A stretch of 64,000 nt of DNA from Bifidobacterium sp. ESL0745 (GTDB taxonomy: Bacteria; Actinomycetota; Actinomycetes; Actinomycetales; Bifidobacteriaceae). The notes beneath the pieces are model-generated. The model made no database searches and had not been told where the DNA came from. It worked only from the letters and a program-made list of their open reading frames with translations. The stretch is from assembly GCF_029433335.1 (NCBI RefSeq), contig NZ_JAQTHX010000001.1, forward strand, positions 1,674,001-1,738,000, read 5' to 3'. Positions 8,542 to 17,245 of this stretch are shown here, piece after piece. Each line of letters starts with the position of its first letter. Within the stretch, counting starts at the first letter, position 1. The translations under genes and the position numbers were made by a program.

Positions 8542-10086
8542 TCACTTCACGTGAATGGCCGTCCACGAAACCGCGGGAAGGGTGATCTTGACCATGCCGG
8601 ATTTCGGGAAGATGGTGACGGTTTTGTTGTCCTGCGGGGTGACGCGGTTCTGATCGTTGCGGGTGTTCCTGGCGTTGATGTCATCGTCGTGCAGGGTGAG
8701 CGCCTGAACATCCAGATTCGGGTTGTCGCGCATTTCCGCAGGAAGTCGAACCTCGAATTTCGCCGGTTCGCTAAGAGAACGATTGACCACGAAAACAGAC
8801 ACCGAACCATCGGCGCCACGCACCGCGACGGCATTGACTCCATCGACCTCACCGAATTTCGGCGTACGAACCTGCGTCGAGCTGAGCTTCGGTTCGATCA
8901 CCGTACCGCCTTTCGCCAACCTTGCCGTAATCGAGAACGGATAGAATATGGTTTGCCTCCAAGCCGGGCCGCCGGGCTCGGTCATGATCGGCGCGATAAC
9001 GTTGACGAGCTGCGCGAGGCTCGCGGCGTGCACGCGGTCGGCGTTCTTCAAAAGGGTGATCATCAGATCGCCGACCACCACGGCATCCGCCACCGAATAG
9101 ACGTCCTCCAACAGGTGCGGTGCCACCGGCCAGTTGCCGATGCCTTCGGGAAGTTTGCTTGGCTCCTGGCCTGCGTACCAGACGTTCCATTCATCGAAGG
9201 AGATGAAAACGTCGTGCTTGCTCTTGAGCCTCGCCTTGGTGGCGTCGATGGATGCGGCGACATCGCGGATGAACCCGTCCATATCCACGCCGGAGGCGAG
9301 GAAGCTGGCCATATCACCATCGAAAGGCTGGTAATAGGCATGGCAGGAAACGAAATCGACCAGATCGTAGGCCTTGCCCAGCACGGTCTGTTCCCATTCA
9401 CCGAATGTCGACATGGCATGGGATGAGGAACCGCAGACCACCAATTGAAGATCGGAGTCCATCTGACGCATGCCGGCGGCTACGGAACGGGCCAGCGTGC
9501 CGTAGTCCTCGGCGGATTTGTGGCCGAGCTGCCACGGACCGTCCATCTCGTTGCCGAGGCACCACATACGGATGTCAAAGGGCTTGTCGGCGCCGTTGGC
9601 GCGACGCTTTTCCGAAAGTTCCGTACCGCCCGGAATGTTGGCATACTCAAGCAGATCCATCGCATCCTCAAGGCCGCGGGTGCCGAGGTTCACGGCCTCC
9701 ATCAGCTCATTGTCGCCGACTTTGTCAATCCACTTGGCCATCTCGTGCAGGCCGAACTGGTTGGTTTCGGTGCAATGCCAAGCCATATCAAGCCGCCGCG
9801 GACGCTGGTCTTTCGGACCGACGCCATCCTCCCACCGGTATCCTGAAACGAAATTGCCGCCCGGATAACGAACCGTGGTCACTCCCAGTTCACGCACCAG
9901 ATCGATGACATCCCCACGGAACCCATCGGCATCGGCCGTGGGATGGCCAGGCTCATAGATTCCGGTATACACGCAACGGCCAAGATGCTCGACGAACGAA
10001 CCGAACAGCCGCTTATCGACTTTCGCCACTTCAAAATCATTATCGACGATCAACTGTGCCGCATTGGCGGATGACGTCTGGGCCAT
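8542..10086 (-). CDS. abfA: Alpha-L-arabinofuranosidase, glycoside hydrolase family 51
   Basis: This 514-residue cytoplasmic enzyme releases terminal alpha-L-arabinofuranose from arabinan or arabinoxylan oligosaccharides. The GH51 signatures are clear: RLFGSFVEHLGRCVYTGIYEP near the N-terminus, VRYPGGNFVSGYRWEDGVGP, the acid/base Glu180 in CLGNEMDGP and the nucleophile Glu299 in ISFDEWNVWY. The C-terminal 140 residues form the usual beta-sandwich. The length is normal for the family. The start is supported by GAGGAATT a few bases upstream. It is followed on the same strand by lacZ, and a dyad just upstream may be its operator, so sugar-specific repression is likely. Confidence 0.95.
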   Translation of the reverse strand: MAQTSSANAAQLIVDNDFEVAKVDKRLFGSFVEHLGRCVYTGIYEPGHPTADADGFRGDVIDLVRELGVTTVRYPGGNFVSGYRWEDGVGPKDQRPRRLDMAWHCTETNQFGLHEMAKWIDKVGDNELMEAVNLGTRGLEDAMDLLEYANIPGGTELSEKRRANGADKPFDIRMWCLGNEMDGPWQLGHKSAEDYGTLARSVAAGMRQMDSDLQLVVCGSSSHAMSTFGEWEQTVLGKAYDLVDFVSCHAYYQPFDGDMASFLASGVDMDGFIRDVAASIDATKARLKSKHDVFISFDEWNVWYAGQEPSKLPEGIGNWPVAPHLLEDVYSVADAVVVGDLMITLLKNADRVHAASLAQLVNVIAPIMTEPGGPAWRQTIFYPFSITARLAKGGTVIEPKLSSTQVRTPKFGEVDGVNAVAVRGADGSVSVFVVNRSLSEPAKFEVRLPAEMRDNPNLDVQALTLHDDDINARNTRNDQNRVTPQDNKTVTIFPKSGMVKITLPAVSWTAIHVK

Positions 10087-10110
10087 TTCAATTCCTCACA
10101 TCACTGGACT

Positions 10111-10136
10111 ACAACGTTGTACGCAACATTATGGTA
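10111..10136 (-). promoter_or_regulatory. Probable promoter -10 and nested operator dyad upstream of abfA
   Basis: The perfect palindrome ACAACGTTGT (10111-10120) is nested in a wider imperfect dyad of AACGTTG and CAACATT. Reading toward the gene, CATAAT directly precedes it as a plausible -10. A symmetrical site overlapping the transcription start is the usual layout for a LacI- or GntR-type repressor, but the regulator is not in the window. Confidence 0.5.
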
Positions 10137-10237
10137 GCGGAACCTGTACGAAATGCCGGTGTCTCCTGCCGATTCGCACGCGGAACGACAAAACACCGGC
10201 ATTGCCATACGCTGGGGAGGGCAATGGAAATGATCAA

Positions 10238-12787
10238 TCAGCTCTTGCTGCCGCTCTCCTTGGCCACATCCTTTTCATCCGTTTTATCAACGGCCTTTGA
10301 GGCACCGGAAGGCTTCAAAGCGGTACCGGACGCACTGCCGGATGCACTGCCGGACGCACTGTTGGAAACAGTACCAGCAGATTCCCCGTTATCCTTTTCG
10401 GCTTGCCGAGAAACGGCCTTCCGTCGTGTGCTGTTACGGAACGCCATACGCTTCAAACGCGGAGGACGACGGGTACTCAGGAAGAGCGGCTGGACCTCGA
10501 CCACCGGGTTGTAAGGGGCCAGGCCGAACCACTTGACCGGCGAACCGGCCACACGACGAATCGAGTACTTCATCTTGAGCGACAGGGCCTCGCGGCCGGT
10601 GATCTTGGATTCCGGCATCAAAGCCTTGTGGATCAGGACGTAGCGGACGGTGCCGATGTCCGGATCGGCGTCGACCTTCGGATAGACCGACTTCTGCTCC
10701 GGCAACTCGCCCGAAGCGGAAAGATCATGCATCACCTGATGGATATAAGCCGGGATGGACTGCGAAACCTTGAAACCAAGCCGCAGGCGCACACGGAAAA
10801 TATAGTCCGTGCCGAAATTTTCCACGGAATACTCGCGTGTGAACGGCTCGTCCGTGGTCACCACGGAAACGGCCCACCAGGCGCGGGCACGCTTCGGGTG
10901 GTCGGCGAAGATCGAGAAGAAGATGTCGGTGTCAAGACGGCGCATCTCCGAATCGGAGGTCAGGTAGACGATGTTGTCCGCGAAATACGGAAGACGGAAA
11001 TCGTCATGCAATTTGGCGAGCGCAGGCTTGAAATCGCGAGGACGCATATGACGACGCTGGCTCCGCTCAATCTTCGTGCCGTCGTTCCAGGTGATCATGA
11101 CCAGAAGGATCAGCGCCGTCAAAAGCATGGTGAACCAGCCGCCACGCAGGAACTTCGACATCGAGGAGATGAAGAAAAGCGAATCGGTGGTGATGAAGAG
11201 GGCAAAGAAGCATATCGAGGCCACGCGATGGCGGCGATGCCAGAGGTAGGTGGTCAACAGGATCGTCGTGGCCAGCATGGTGATGGTAAGCGCCAGACCG
11301 TAAGCCGCGGAAATGTGCTCGGAATCCTTGAACAGCGCCAAAACGGCGAGCGTAGCGATGCACAGCACGACGTTGACGGTCGGGATGTAGAGCTGGCCGC
11401 GGGTACGCGAGGGGTAGCGCACTTGAAGGTGCGGCATCCAGTTCAGGCCGGTGGCCTCGGAAACCATCGTGAACGCACCGGTGATCAACGCCTGCGAGGC
11501 GATGACGCCAGCCGCCACGGAAAGGAAGACACCGAAGTAGCGAACGTTCGGATTCATCATCTCGAAGAAGGGGTTGACGTTGCCGAGCGTGGTGTTGCCT
11601 TGGTTCTTGAGCATCCAAGCACCCTGTCCGAAGTAATTGAACACCAGCGCGACGTTGATGAAGGGCCAGGTGAAGTAGATGTTGCCGCGGCCGACGTGGC
11701 CCATGTCGGAGTAGAGCGCCTCGGCGCCGGTGGTGGCCAGGAAGACCGTGCCCATCAGGGAGAGGCCGGCGACGTTATGCGAGCTGAAGAGGAAGCGGAA
11801 ACCGTAGACCGGGTTGATGGCGGCGAACATGCTCCAGTCGCCGCTGACGTTGACCAGCCCGACCAGCGCGAGGAACGCGAACCAGACCAGGACGACCGAG
11901 CCGAAAACCTTGCCGATGCTCTCGGTACCGCGCGATTGCACACAGAAGAGCAGGATGATGATCACGATGGTGATCATGAGCGTCAGGTTCGGGGTGTCCT
12001 GGAACGCGTTGGTCAAAGCCGGAATGGATTTGAGGCCTTCCACTGCCGAGGAAATCGAGACGGCCGGGGTCAAGACGGAATCAGCCAGGAAGGCCGCGCC
12101 GCCGATCATTGCGGGCACGACCAGCCATTTGCCATAGTGGCGTACCAGCGAGAAGAGCGCGAAAATGCCGCCTTCACCCTTGTTGTCGGCGTGCATGGCG
12201 ACCAACACATACTTGACGGTGGTGATGAGCAGCAACGTCCAGAAAATCAACGAGAGCATACCCAAAACCGCAGGCCGGTCGATTTTCGGAAGCCCGCCCT
12301 GACCGGCCAGGAACGTCTGGACGGTGTAAAGCGGGGAGGTGCCGATGTCGCCGTAGACCACGCCGAGGGTGACGATGGCCATGCCCAGCGTCACCTTGTC
12401 GGGGCTGGACTGCACCTTGCGCCACCAGCGGCCAAGCGGGCCATGCGAGGACTTGGTCAGCCTTTTGGCCTCAACCTCTTCCTCATGCTCGTGCTTGGCG
12501 ATTTCCTTGCGTTCCTCTTCGGTCAGCGTGTCACGCGAGACCTTCGGGGCATTGGTGAACGTGTCGGCGCGCAGCAACGCCCTCTTTTCGGCCTCCGCCG
12601 CACGCTTTTCGGCGTTCAGGGCCTTCTTTTCAGCGCTCACGGCCTCTTTCTCGGCCTTCACCGCCTTGTGTCCCCCGCGACGGTCGGGATGGGCCTGCCG
12701 GTCTTGCTCCCCCTGCGGTTGCTGATGGTTTTCGGGTTGTTGACTATTTTGAGATCCAGTTGACCCATGATTCTGCGGTTGCGCCAT
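10238..12787 (-). CDS. kup: Potassium uptake transporter, Kup/HAK/KUP family (copy 1)
   Basis: An integral membrane K+ uptake protein of 849 residues. The start is the ATG at 12787, preceded by GGAGGG at 7 bp. The open frame continues 24 codons upstream without support. The conserved Kup core begins near residue 105 with LGVVYGDIGTSPLY, followed by about 12 hydrophobic segments and a cytoplasmic domain. Typical Kup proteins are about 630 residues. Here a strongly charged Ala/Glu/Lys-rich N-terminus (KAEKEAVSAEKKALNAEKR, coiled-coil-like) and a Ser/Gly/Ala-rich C-terminal tail are added. It lies directly downstream of a close paralogue, and its promoter and leader resemble that gene's. Confidence 0.93.
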   Translation of the reverse strand: MAQPQNHGSTGSQNSQQPENHQQPQGEQDRQAHPDRRGGHKAVKAEKEAVSAEKKALNAEKRAAEAEKRALLRADTFTNAPKVSRDTLTEEERKEIAKHEHEEEVEAKRLTKSSHGPLGRWWRKVQSSPDKVTLGMAIVTLGVVYGDIGTSPLYTVQTFLAGQGGLPKIDRPAVLGMLSLIFWTLLLITTVKYVLVAMHADNKGEGGIFALFSLVRHYGKWLVVPAMIGGAAFLADSVLTPAVSISSAVEGLKSIPALTNAFQDTPNLTLMITIVIIILLFCVQSRGTESIGKVFGSVVLVWFAFLALVGLVNVSGDWSMFAAINPVYGFRFLFSSHNVAGLSLMGTVFLATTGAEALYSDMGHVGRGNIYFTWPFINVALVFNYFGQGAWMLKNQGNTTLGNVNPFFEMMNPNVRYFGVFLSVAAGVIASQALITGAFTMVSEATGLNWMPHLQVRYPSRTRGQLYIPTVNVVLCIATLAVLALFKDSEHISAAYGLALTITMLATTILLTTYLWHRRHRVASICFFALFITTDSLFFISSMSKFLRGGWFTMLLTALILLVMITWNDGTKIERSQRRHMRPRDFKPALAKLHDDFRLPYFADNIVYLTSDSEMRRLDTDIFFSIFADHPKRARAWWAVSVVTTDEPFTREYSVENFGTDYIFRVRLRLGFKVSQSIPAYIHQVMHDLSASGELPEQKSVYPKVDADPDIGTVRYVLIHKALMPESKITGREALSLKMKYSIRRVAGSPVKWFGLAPYNPVVEVQPLFLSTRRPPRLKRMAFRNSTRRKAVSRQAEKDNGESAGTVSNSASGSASGSASGTALKPSGASKAVDKTDEKDVAKESGSKS

Positions 12788-12794
12788 GATTTGC

Positions 12795-12861
12795 CCTCCA
12801 AGAACGGAAACCTCTACGCACTTGTCTTCTTCTCGAACCCGTGTACCGGGCGTTCTCATTT
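12795..12861 (-). promoter_or_regulatory. Conserved 5' leader of kup copy 1 (candidate regulatory RNA)
   Basis: Reading toward the gene, the leader contains AAATGAG, a short GCCCG/CGGG hairpin, GAGAAGAAG, GTGCG and AGAGG, followed by the ribosome-binding site. The same blocks occur in the same order before the second kup gene although spacer bases differ. This fits a structured element sensing an ion or c-di-AMP, but I do not recognise a named riboswitch class. Confidence 0.45.
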
Positions 12862-12876
12862 AAAGACCAACGGGCA

Positions 12877-12904
12877 AGTCTAGCCATCTATTTGTGAAAA
12901 CCAA
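12877..12904 (-). promoter_or_regulatory. Probable promoter of kup copy 1
   Basis: On the minus strand TTGGTT (12899-12904) and TAGACT (12877-12882) are 16 bp apart, upstream of the conserved leader. The second kup gene has TTGGTT-17-TAAACT in the equivalent place. Confidence 0.5.
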
Positions 12905-13077
12905 AATCGGAATCGGTTATTTTGACACAATGAGAATCATTAATAGATAACAAACATTCGAATCGGTAGAAAACCAGTAATTTCGGGGACTTATGAGGAA
13001 AATATCGCAATGCCCCGTCCTTCGGTTTATGCTTTGAGCATCAAAACCATAAGTCAGGCAAGCGCAAGAATACGAAA

Positions 13078-13109
13078 GTGCGCCATCCATACTCAAACGG
13101 ATGACGCAC
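13078..13109 (-). terminator. Probable terminator of kup copy 2
   Basis: GTGCG-CATCC and GGATG-CGCAC arms form an 11-bp stem with one mismatch, 25 bp past the stop codon of the upstream paralogue. A T-rich stretch follows on the minus strand. The remainder of 12788-13133 holds the downstream gene's promoter and leader and no gene. Confidence 0.65.
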
Positions 13110-13133
13110 CTGACTCTGATTTTCGTTTACCTG

Positions 13134-15875
13134 CTATGCCTGCTTCTTGGATTTTTCGTCACCGTTATCGGGACGCGGCAAGACGGTGGTCTGCTCGCCG
13201 GTGTCGACCTTCTTGCGCTCGGCGACATCATGTTTCTTTCCGATATCTTCGGCCGAAGCCTGAGTCTCGACTTCCTTGCTCTGCATCTTCTGCAACTTTA
13301 CGGATTTGGCGAGATTGCCGAGACCCTTGCGACCTTTGGCGAGTTCGGCGACGCCGATACCATTGGCGGGCTTGCCCTCGATATTCGCGGAACCGTCCTG
13401 CGGCTTGGAAGTGCCGCGACGTGACACTTTTACCTCTTTTCGAGACGTTTTCGGATCACGCGATTCGACGCGACGCCTGCTGGCGCGCAAGGCTTCACGC
13501 TTCAAACGCGGAGGACGGCGGGTGCTCACGAAGAGCGGCTGGACCTCAACCACCGGGTTGTAGGGGGCCAGGCCAAACCACTTGACCGGCGAACCGGCCA
13601 CACGACGAATCGAGTACTTCATCTTGAGCGACAGGGCCTCACGGGCGGTCAACTTCGATTCAGGCATCAAAGCCTTGTGCACCAGGACATAACGGACAGT
13701 GCCGATGTCCGGATCCGCATCCACCTTCGGATAGACCGACTTCTGCTCCGGCAACTCGCCCGATGCGGAAAGATCATGCATGATCTGATGGATATAAGCC
13801 GGAATGGACTGCGAAACCTTAAAACCAAGCCGCAGGCGCACACGGAAGATGTAATCGGTGCCGAAGTCCTCGACCGAATACTCACGCGTGAACGGCTCGT
13901 CGGTCGTGACCACGGAAACGGCCCACCAGGCGCGGGCACGCTTCGGGTGGTCGGCGAAGATCGAGAAGAAGATGTCGGTATCCAAACGGCGCATCTCCGA
14001 ATCGGAGGTCAGGTAGACGATGTTGTCCGCGAAATACGGAAGACGGAAATCGTCATGCAATTTGGCGAGCGCAGGCTTGAAATCACGCGGCTTCATGTGC
14101 CGACGCTGGCTCCGCTCGATCTTGGTGGCATCGTTCCAGGTGATCATGATCAAAAGAATCAGCGCCGTCAAAAGCATGGTGAACCAGCCGCCGTGCAGGA
14201 ACTTCGCCATGGATGCGATGAAGAACAGCGTCTGAATGGCGATGAACACGACGAAGAAGACGCCGGCGAATACACGGTGATGCTTGAACCAGATATAGAC
14301 GGTCAAAAGGATCGTCGTGGTGATCATCGTGATGGTAAGCGCCAGGCCGTAAGCCGCGGAAATATGCTCGGAATCCTTGAACAGCGCGAGCACCGCAAGC
14401 GTCGCCACGCACAGCACGACGTTGACGGTGGGAATGTAGAGCTGGCCGCGCGTACGGGCCGGGTAGCGCACCTGAAGGTGCGGCATCCAGTTCAGGCCGG
14501 TAGCCTCGGAGACCATCGTGAACGCGCCGGTGATCAAGGCCTGCGAGGCGATCACACCGGCGGCCACGGAGAGGATGACGCCGACGTAACGCACATTCGG
14601 GCTCATCATCTCGAAGAACGGATTGACATTGCCGAGTGCGGTGTTGCCCTGGTTCCTGAGCATCCAGGCACCCTGACCGAAGTAATTGAAGACCAGCGCC
14701 ACGAAAATGAAGGGCCAGGTGAAATAGATGTTGCCACGGCCGACGTGACCCATATCCGAATACAGCGCCTCGGCGCCGGTGGTCGAAAGGAAGACCGTGC
14801 CCATGATGGCGAGTCCGGAAAGATTATGCGAACTAAACAGGAACTCGATGCCGTAGACCGGGTTGATGGCCTCGAAAATGCTCCAGTCGCCGCTGATGTT
14901 GACGATGCCGGTGATCGCAAGGAACGCGAACCAGACCATCACCACCGAGCCGAAGACCTTGCCGATGCGCTCGGTGCCGCGCGATTGCACGCAGAAGAGG
15001 ATGACGATGATGACGACGGTGATGATCAGCGTCAGGTTGGTGTTCGATTTGAACACCGGCTCGAACAGCGGAATGGTCTTAAGGCCTTCCACTGCCGAGG
15101 AAATCGAGACGGCCGGCGTCAGCACGGAATCCGCCAGGAACGCCGCACCGCCGAGCATCGCGGGAATCACCAGCCATTTGCCGTGGTGGCGAATCAGCGA
15201 GAAAAGCGCGAAAATGCCGCCCTCGCCCTTGTTGTCGATGCGCATGGCGATAAACACGTATTTGACGGTCGTGATCAGCGTGATCGACCAGAAAACCAAC
15301 GAAAGCAAGCCAAGGACCGCCGGACGGTCGATGTTGGCGAACCCGCCTTGGCCGGCGACGAACGCCTGCGAGGTGTAAAGCGGCGAGGTGCCGATGTCGC
15401 CGTAGACCACGCCGAGCGCGACAACGGCCATGCCCAGCGTCACCTTGTCGGGGCTCGACTGCATCTTGCGCCACCAGCGGCCGAAACGGCTGTGCGTGGA
15501 GACCTTGGTGAGCTTTTTGGCCTCCTCCTCTTCCTCCTGCTCGTGCTTGGCGATGACCTTGCGCTCTTCGTAGGTCAAGGTGTCTTTCGAGACCTTGGGG
15601 GCATTGGTGAAGGTATCGGCACGCAGCAACGCCTTCTTTTCGGCATTTGTCAGACGTTTCTCGGCGTTAAGCGCCTTCCGTTCGGCGCTGGCCGCTTCCC
15701 TTTTCGCCTTTGAGGCGGCCTTGCTCGCCTTCTTGCTTTCCTGTTCGAGCTTGCGGACGGATCTTTTCTCTGCCGGCCGTCTGCCTGCATCGCCATTTTC
15801 GGTTTTTCTATCGTCATGATGCGGATTTTTCCTATTTTGAGGCTGATTTGACTCGCGATCCTGCGATTGCGCCAT
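13134..15875 (-). CDS. kup: Potassium uptake transporter, Kup/HAK/KUP family (copy 2)
   Basis: A tandem paralogue of the next kup gene, 913 residues, starting at the ATG at 15875 with GGAGG at 7 bp. The Kup core (LGVVYGDIGTSPLY onward, 12 hydrophobic segments, cytoplasmic domain through VRYVLVHKALMPESK) is nearly identical to copy 1 over about 650 residues. The N-terminal charged segment (KAKREAASAERKALNAEKR) keeps its character but not its sequence. The Lys/Glu-rich C-terminal tail of about 120 residues is different. Duplicated K+ importers with diverged tails suggest different regulation. The near-identical DNA also makes the pair prone to recombination. Confidence 0.93.
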   Translation of the reverse strand: MAQSQDRESNQPQNRKNPHHDDRKTENGDAGRRPAEKRSVRKLEQESKKASKAASKAKREAASAERKALNAEKRLTNAEKKALLRADTFTNAPKVSKDTLTYEERKVIAKHEQEEEEEAKKLTKVSTHSRFGRWWRKMQSSPDKVTLGMAVVALGVVYGDIGTSPLYTSQAFVAGQGGFANIDRPAVLGLLSLVFWSITLITTVKYVFIAMRIDNKGEGGIFALFSLIRHHGKWLVIPAMLGGAAFLADSVLTPAVSISSAVEGLKTIPLFEPVFKSNTNLTLIITVVIIVILFCVQSRGTERIGKVFGSVVMVWFAFLAITGIVNISGDWSIFEAINPVYGIEFLFSSHNLSGLAIMGTVFLSTTGAEALYSDMGHVGRGNIYFTWPFIFVALVFNYFGQGAWMLRNQGNTALGNVNPFFEMMSPNVRYVGVILSVAAGVIASQALITGAFTMVSEATGLNWMPHLQVRYPARTRGQLYIPTVNVVLCVATLAVLALFKDSEHISAAYGLALTITMITTTILLTVYIWFKHHRVFAGVFFVVFIAIQTLFFIASMAKFLHGGWFTMLLTALILLIMITWNDATKIERSQRRHMKPRDFKPALAKLHDDFRLPYFADNIVYLTSDSEMRRLDTDIFFSIFADHPKRARAWWAVSVVTTDEPFTREYSVEDFGTDYIFRVRLRLGFKVSQSIPAYIHQIMHDLSASGELPEQKSVYPKVDADPDIGTVRYVLVHKALMPESKLTAREALSLKMKYSIRRVAGSPVKWFGLAPYNPVVEVQPLFVSTRRPPRLKREALRASRRRVESRDPKTSRKEVKVSRRGTSKPQDGSANIEGKPANGIGVAELAKGRKGLGNLAKSVKLQKMQSKEVETQASAEDIGKKHDVAERKKVDTGEQTTVLPRPDNGDEKSKKQA

Positions 15876-15883
15876 GGCGTTGT

Positions 15884-15958
15884 CCTCCAAAGCGGAAAAG
15901 CAGAGGCTCCTCCGCACATACTTTCTTCCCTCAAGCCCGATTTGCGGGCAGCTCATTT
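15884..15958 (-). promoter_or_regulatory. Conserved 5' leader of kup copy 2 (candidate regulatory RNA)
   Basis: AAATGAG, GCCCG-loop-CGGGC, TTGAG, GGAAGAAAG, GTGCGGAGG and a terminal GGAGG ribosome-binding site match the leader of copy 1 block for block. GGAGGAGCCTCTGCTTTTCC also offers an alternative GGAGGAG/CCTC pairing near the ribosome-binding site. Confidence 0.45.
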
Positions 15959-15973
15959 GTCGACTAAAGCGAC

Positions 15974-16002
15974 AGTTTAGCCTGAGGAGCATAATAAACC
16001 AA
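15974..16002 (-). promoter_or_regulatory. Probable promoter of kup copy 2
   Basis: On the minus strand TTGGTT (15997-16002) and TAAACT (15974-15979) are 17 bp apart, located like the copy 1 promoter relative to the conserved leader. Confidence 0.5.
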
Positions 16003-16116
16003 AACAGCGCAGTTAATAATGTATATTAAATCTACGAAAATGAGCGCGATTCGTTATGATGACGGAATTTGTTTAATTCTTCCACCATCGCCTTTAAAAA
16101 TCGCTACAAACCCCTA

Positions 16117-17073
16117 TTAAACGCCATACACGGCATTTGTAGTGCGGCGCGTCGCCTTGGCAACTTCAGTTATTGACAAACCAAGGGTGTCCGCGAGCGC
16201 CTTCAAGGTATAAGGAATCATGTACGGCGCGTTCGGGCGGCCGCGATACGGCATCGGAGCCAAATACGGGGCATCGGTTTCCACCATGATATGGTCGAGG
16301 CCCACGACAGCCGCTGACTTGCGAATCTCCTCATTGCCCTTGAAACTGGATGCGCCGGAAAAGCTCAGATACCAACCCTGTTCTTTGGCGATTTGGGCGA
16401 GGTCAGTGTCGCCGGACCAGCTGTGGAAGACGGTGCGTTCGGGGCTGCCGTCCTTGAGCAGGGTTTCGATGACCTCTTTATGGGCCTCGCGATCGTGGAT
16501 CTGCATCGGCAGGTTGAGCTCCTTGGCCAGTGCGATATGGGCGCGGAAGGCATCGCGCTGGATCTCCATCGCGGCCTCGCCGGTGCGGAAAAGATCCATG
16601 CCGGTCTCTCCGATAGCGACCACCTGCTCAGGGTATTTTGTGGCCAGACGGTGGACTTCGGCGAGCGCATCCTCGAAACTCACGTCGTGCCACGGCTGGT
16701 ATTTAAGCGGCAAGCCGTCAGGGCCCGGCACCCCGTGATGGCCATGGAGGACTGCCTCGTTCGGATGAATGGCCAAGCCTGCGTGGACGGTTATCGGATG
16801 GTCGAGCGCCATCTGCACAGCCACCTTGAGATTCGGCAATTCGCAACCCACGTCGATGACGCCCTCGACACCGACGGCCTCGGCTTGCTCAAGAATCTCG
16901 TCAACGCTGTACACCGGCACCGGCGGCTGGTCACGCTCGATCGCCTGCCGGTTCATCTCGCGCGCAAACGGCACCACGCTCGCCACATGTGTGTGGTCGT
17001 CGATAACGTGCACCCCGTCCGGCAGCGCAATCGGTGCCGGCGCCCAGCTTCGATCCCGATGTTTCTTGCTCAT
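16117..17073 (-). CDS. tatD: TatD-family metal-dependent DNase/hydrolase
   Basis: This 318-residue TIM-barrel metallo-hydrolase is probably a 3'-5' exodeoxyribonuclease. The family's metal ligands are visible: DDHTH near the N-terminus, the Glu of AIGETGMDL, His in MQIHDREA, His in VFHSWSG and Asp in VETDAPYLAP. The ATG at 17073 was chosen over a TTG at 17127. Only a few bases upstream of it lies TAGACT, with no Shine-Dalgarno sequence, so the mRNA may be leaderless, which is common in actinobacteria. It follows rsmI on the same strand, and a pair of 22-bp direct repeats lies between them. Confidence 0.92.
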   Translation of the reverse strand: MSKKHRDRSWAPAPIALPDGVHVIDDHTHVASVVPFAREMNRQAIERDQPPVPVYSVDEILEQAEAVGVEGVIDVGCELPNLKVAVQMALDHPITVHAGLAIHPNEAVLHGHHGVPGPDGLPLKYQPWHDVSFEDALAEVHRLATKYPEQVVAIGETGMDLFRTGEAAMEIQRDAFRAHIALAKELNLPMQIHDREAHKEVIETLLKDGSPERTVFHSWSGDTDLAQIAKEQGWYLSFSGASSFKGNEEIRKSAAVVGLDHIMVETDAPYLAPMPYRGRPNAPYMIPYTLKALADTLGLSITEVAKATRRTTNAVYGV

Positions 17074-17149
17074 GTGGCCCAAGTCTAGCGAGAGGCGTAA
17101 CAGTGTACATTCATCAAAGGCCAACAATTCTGCGGTTTTCGGAGGTACG

Positions 17150-17204
17150 CTGCCAGTTTTACCCTAGGAAAATTCTGTACTTCTGCCAGTTTTACCCTAG
17201 GAAA
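17150..17204. repeat. Two 22-bp direct repeats upstream of tatD
   Basis: CTGCCAGTTTTACCCTAGG plus AAA occurs at 17150-17171 and again at 17183-17204, a 33-bp period (about three helical turns). Each copy contains the palindrome CCTAGG. The location between the rsmI stop codon and the tatD promoter suggests binding sites for a regulator. Confidence 0.7.
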
Positions 17205-17245
17205 CTTCCGTGATATTGGCGATTCCCAGTTTCGTCTCAGCACGC

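Noticed and set aside
10403..12763. A 786-residue open frame antisense to kup copy 1, and a 678-residue frame antisense to copy 2 (13677-15713)
   Set aside because: Both mirror the kup reading frames with the same offset. They are Arg/Asp/Glu/His-rich without a hydrophobic core or known domain, and arise from codon bias on the other strand.
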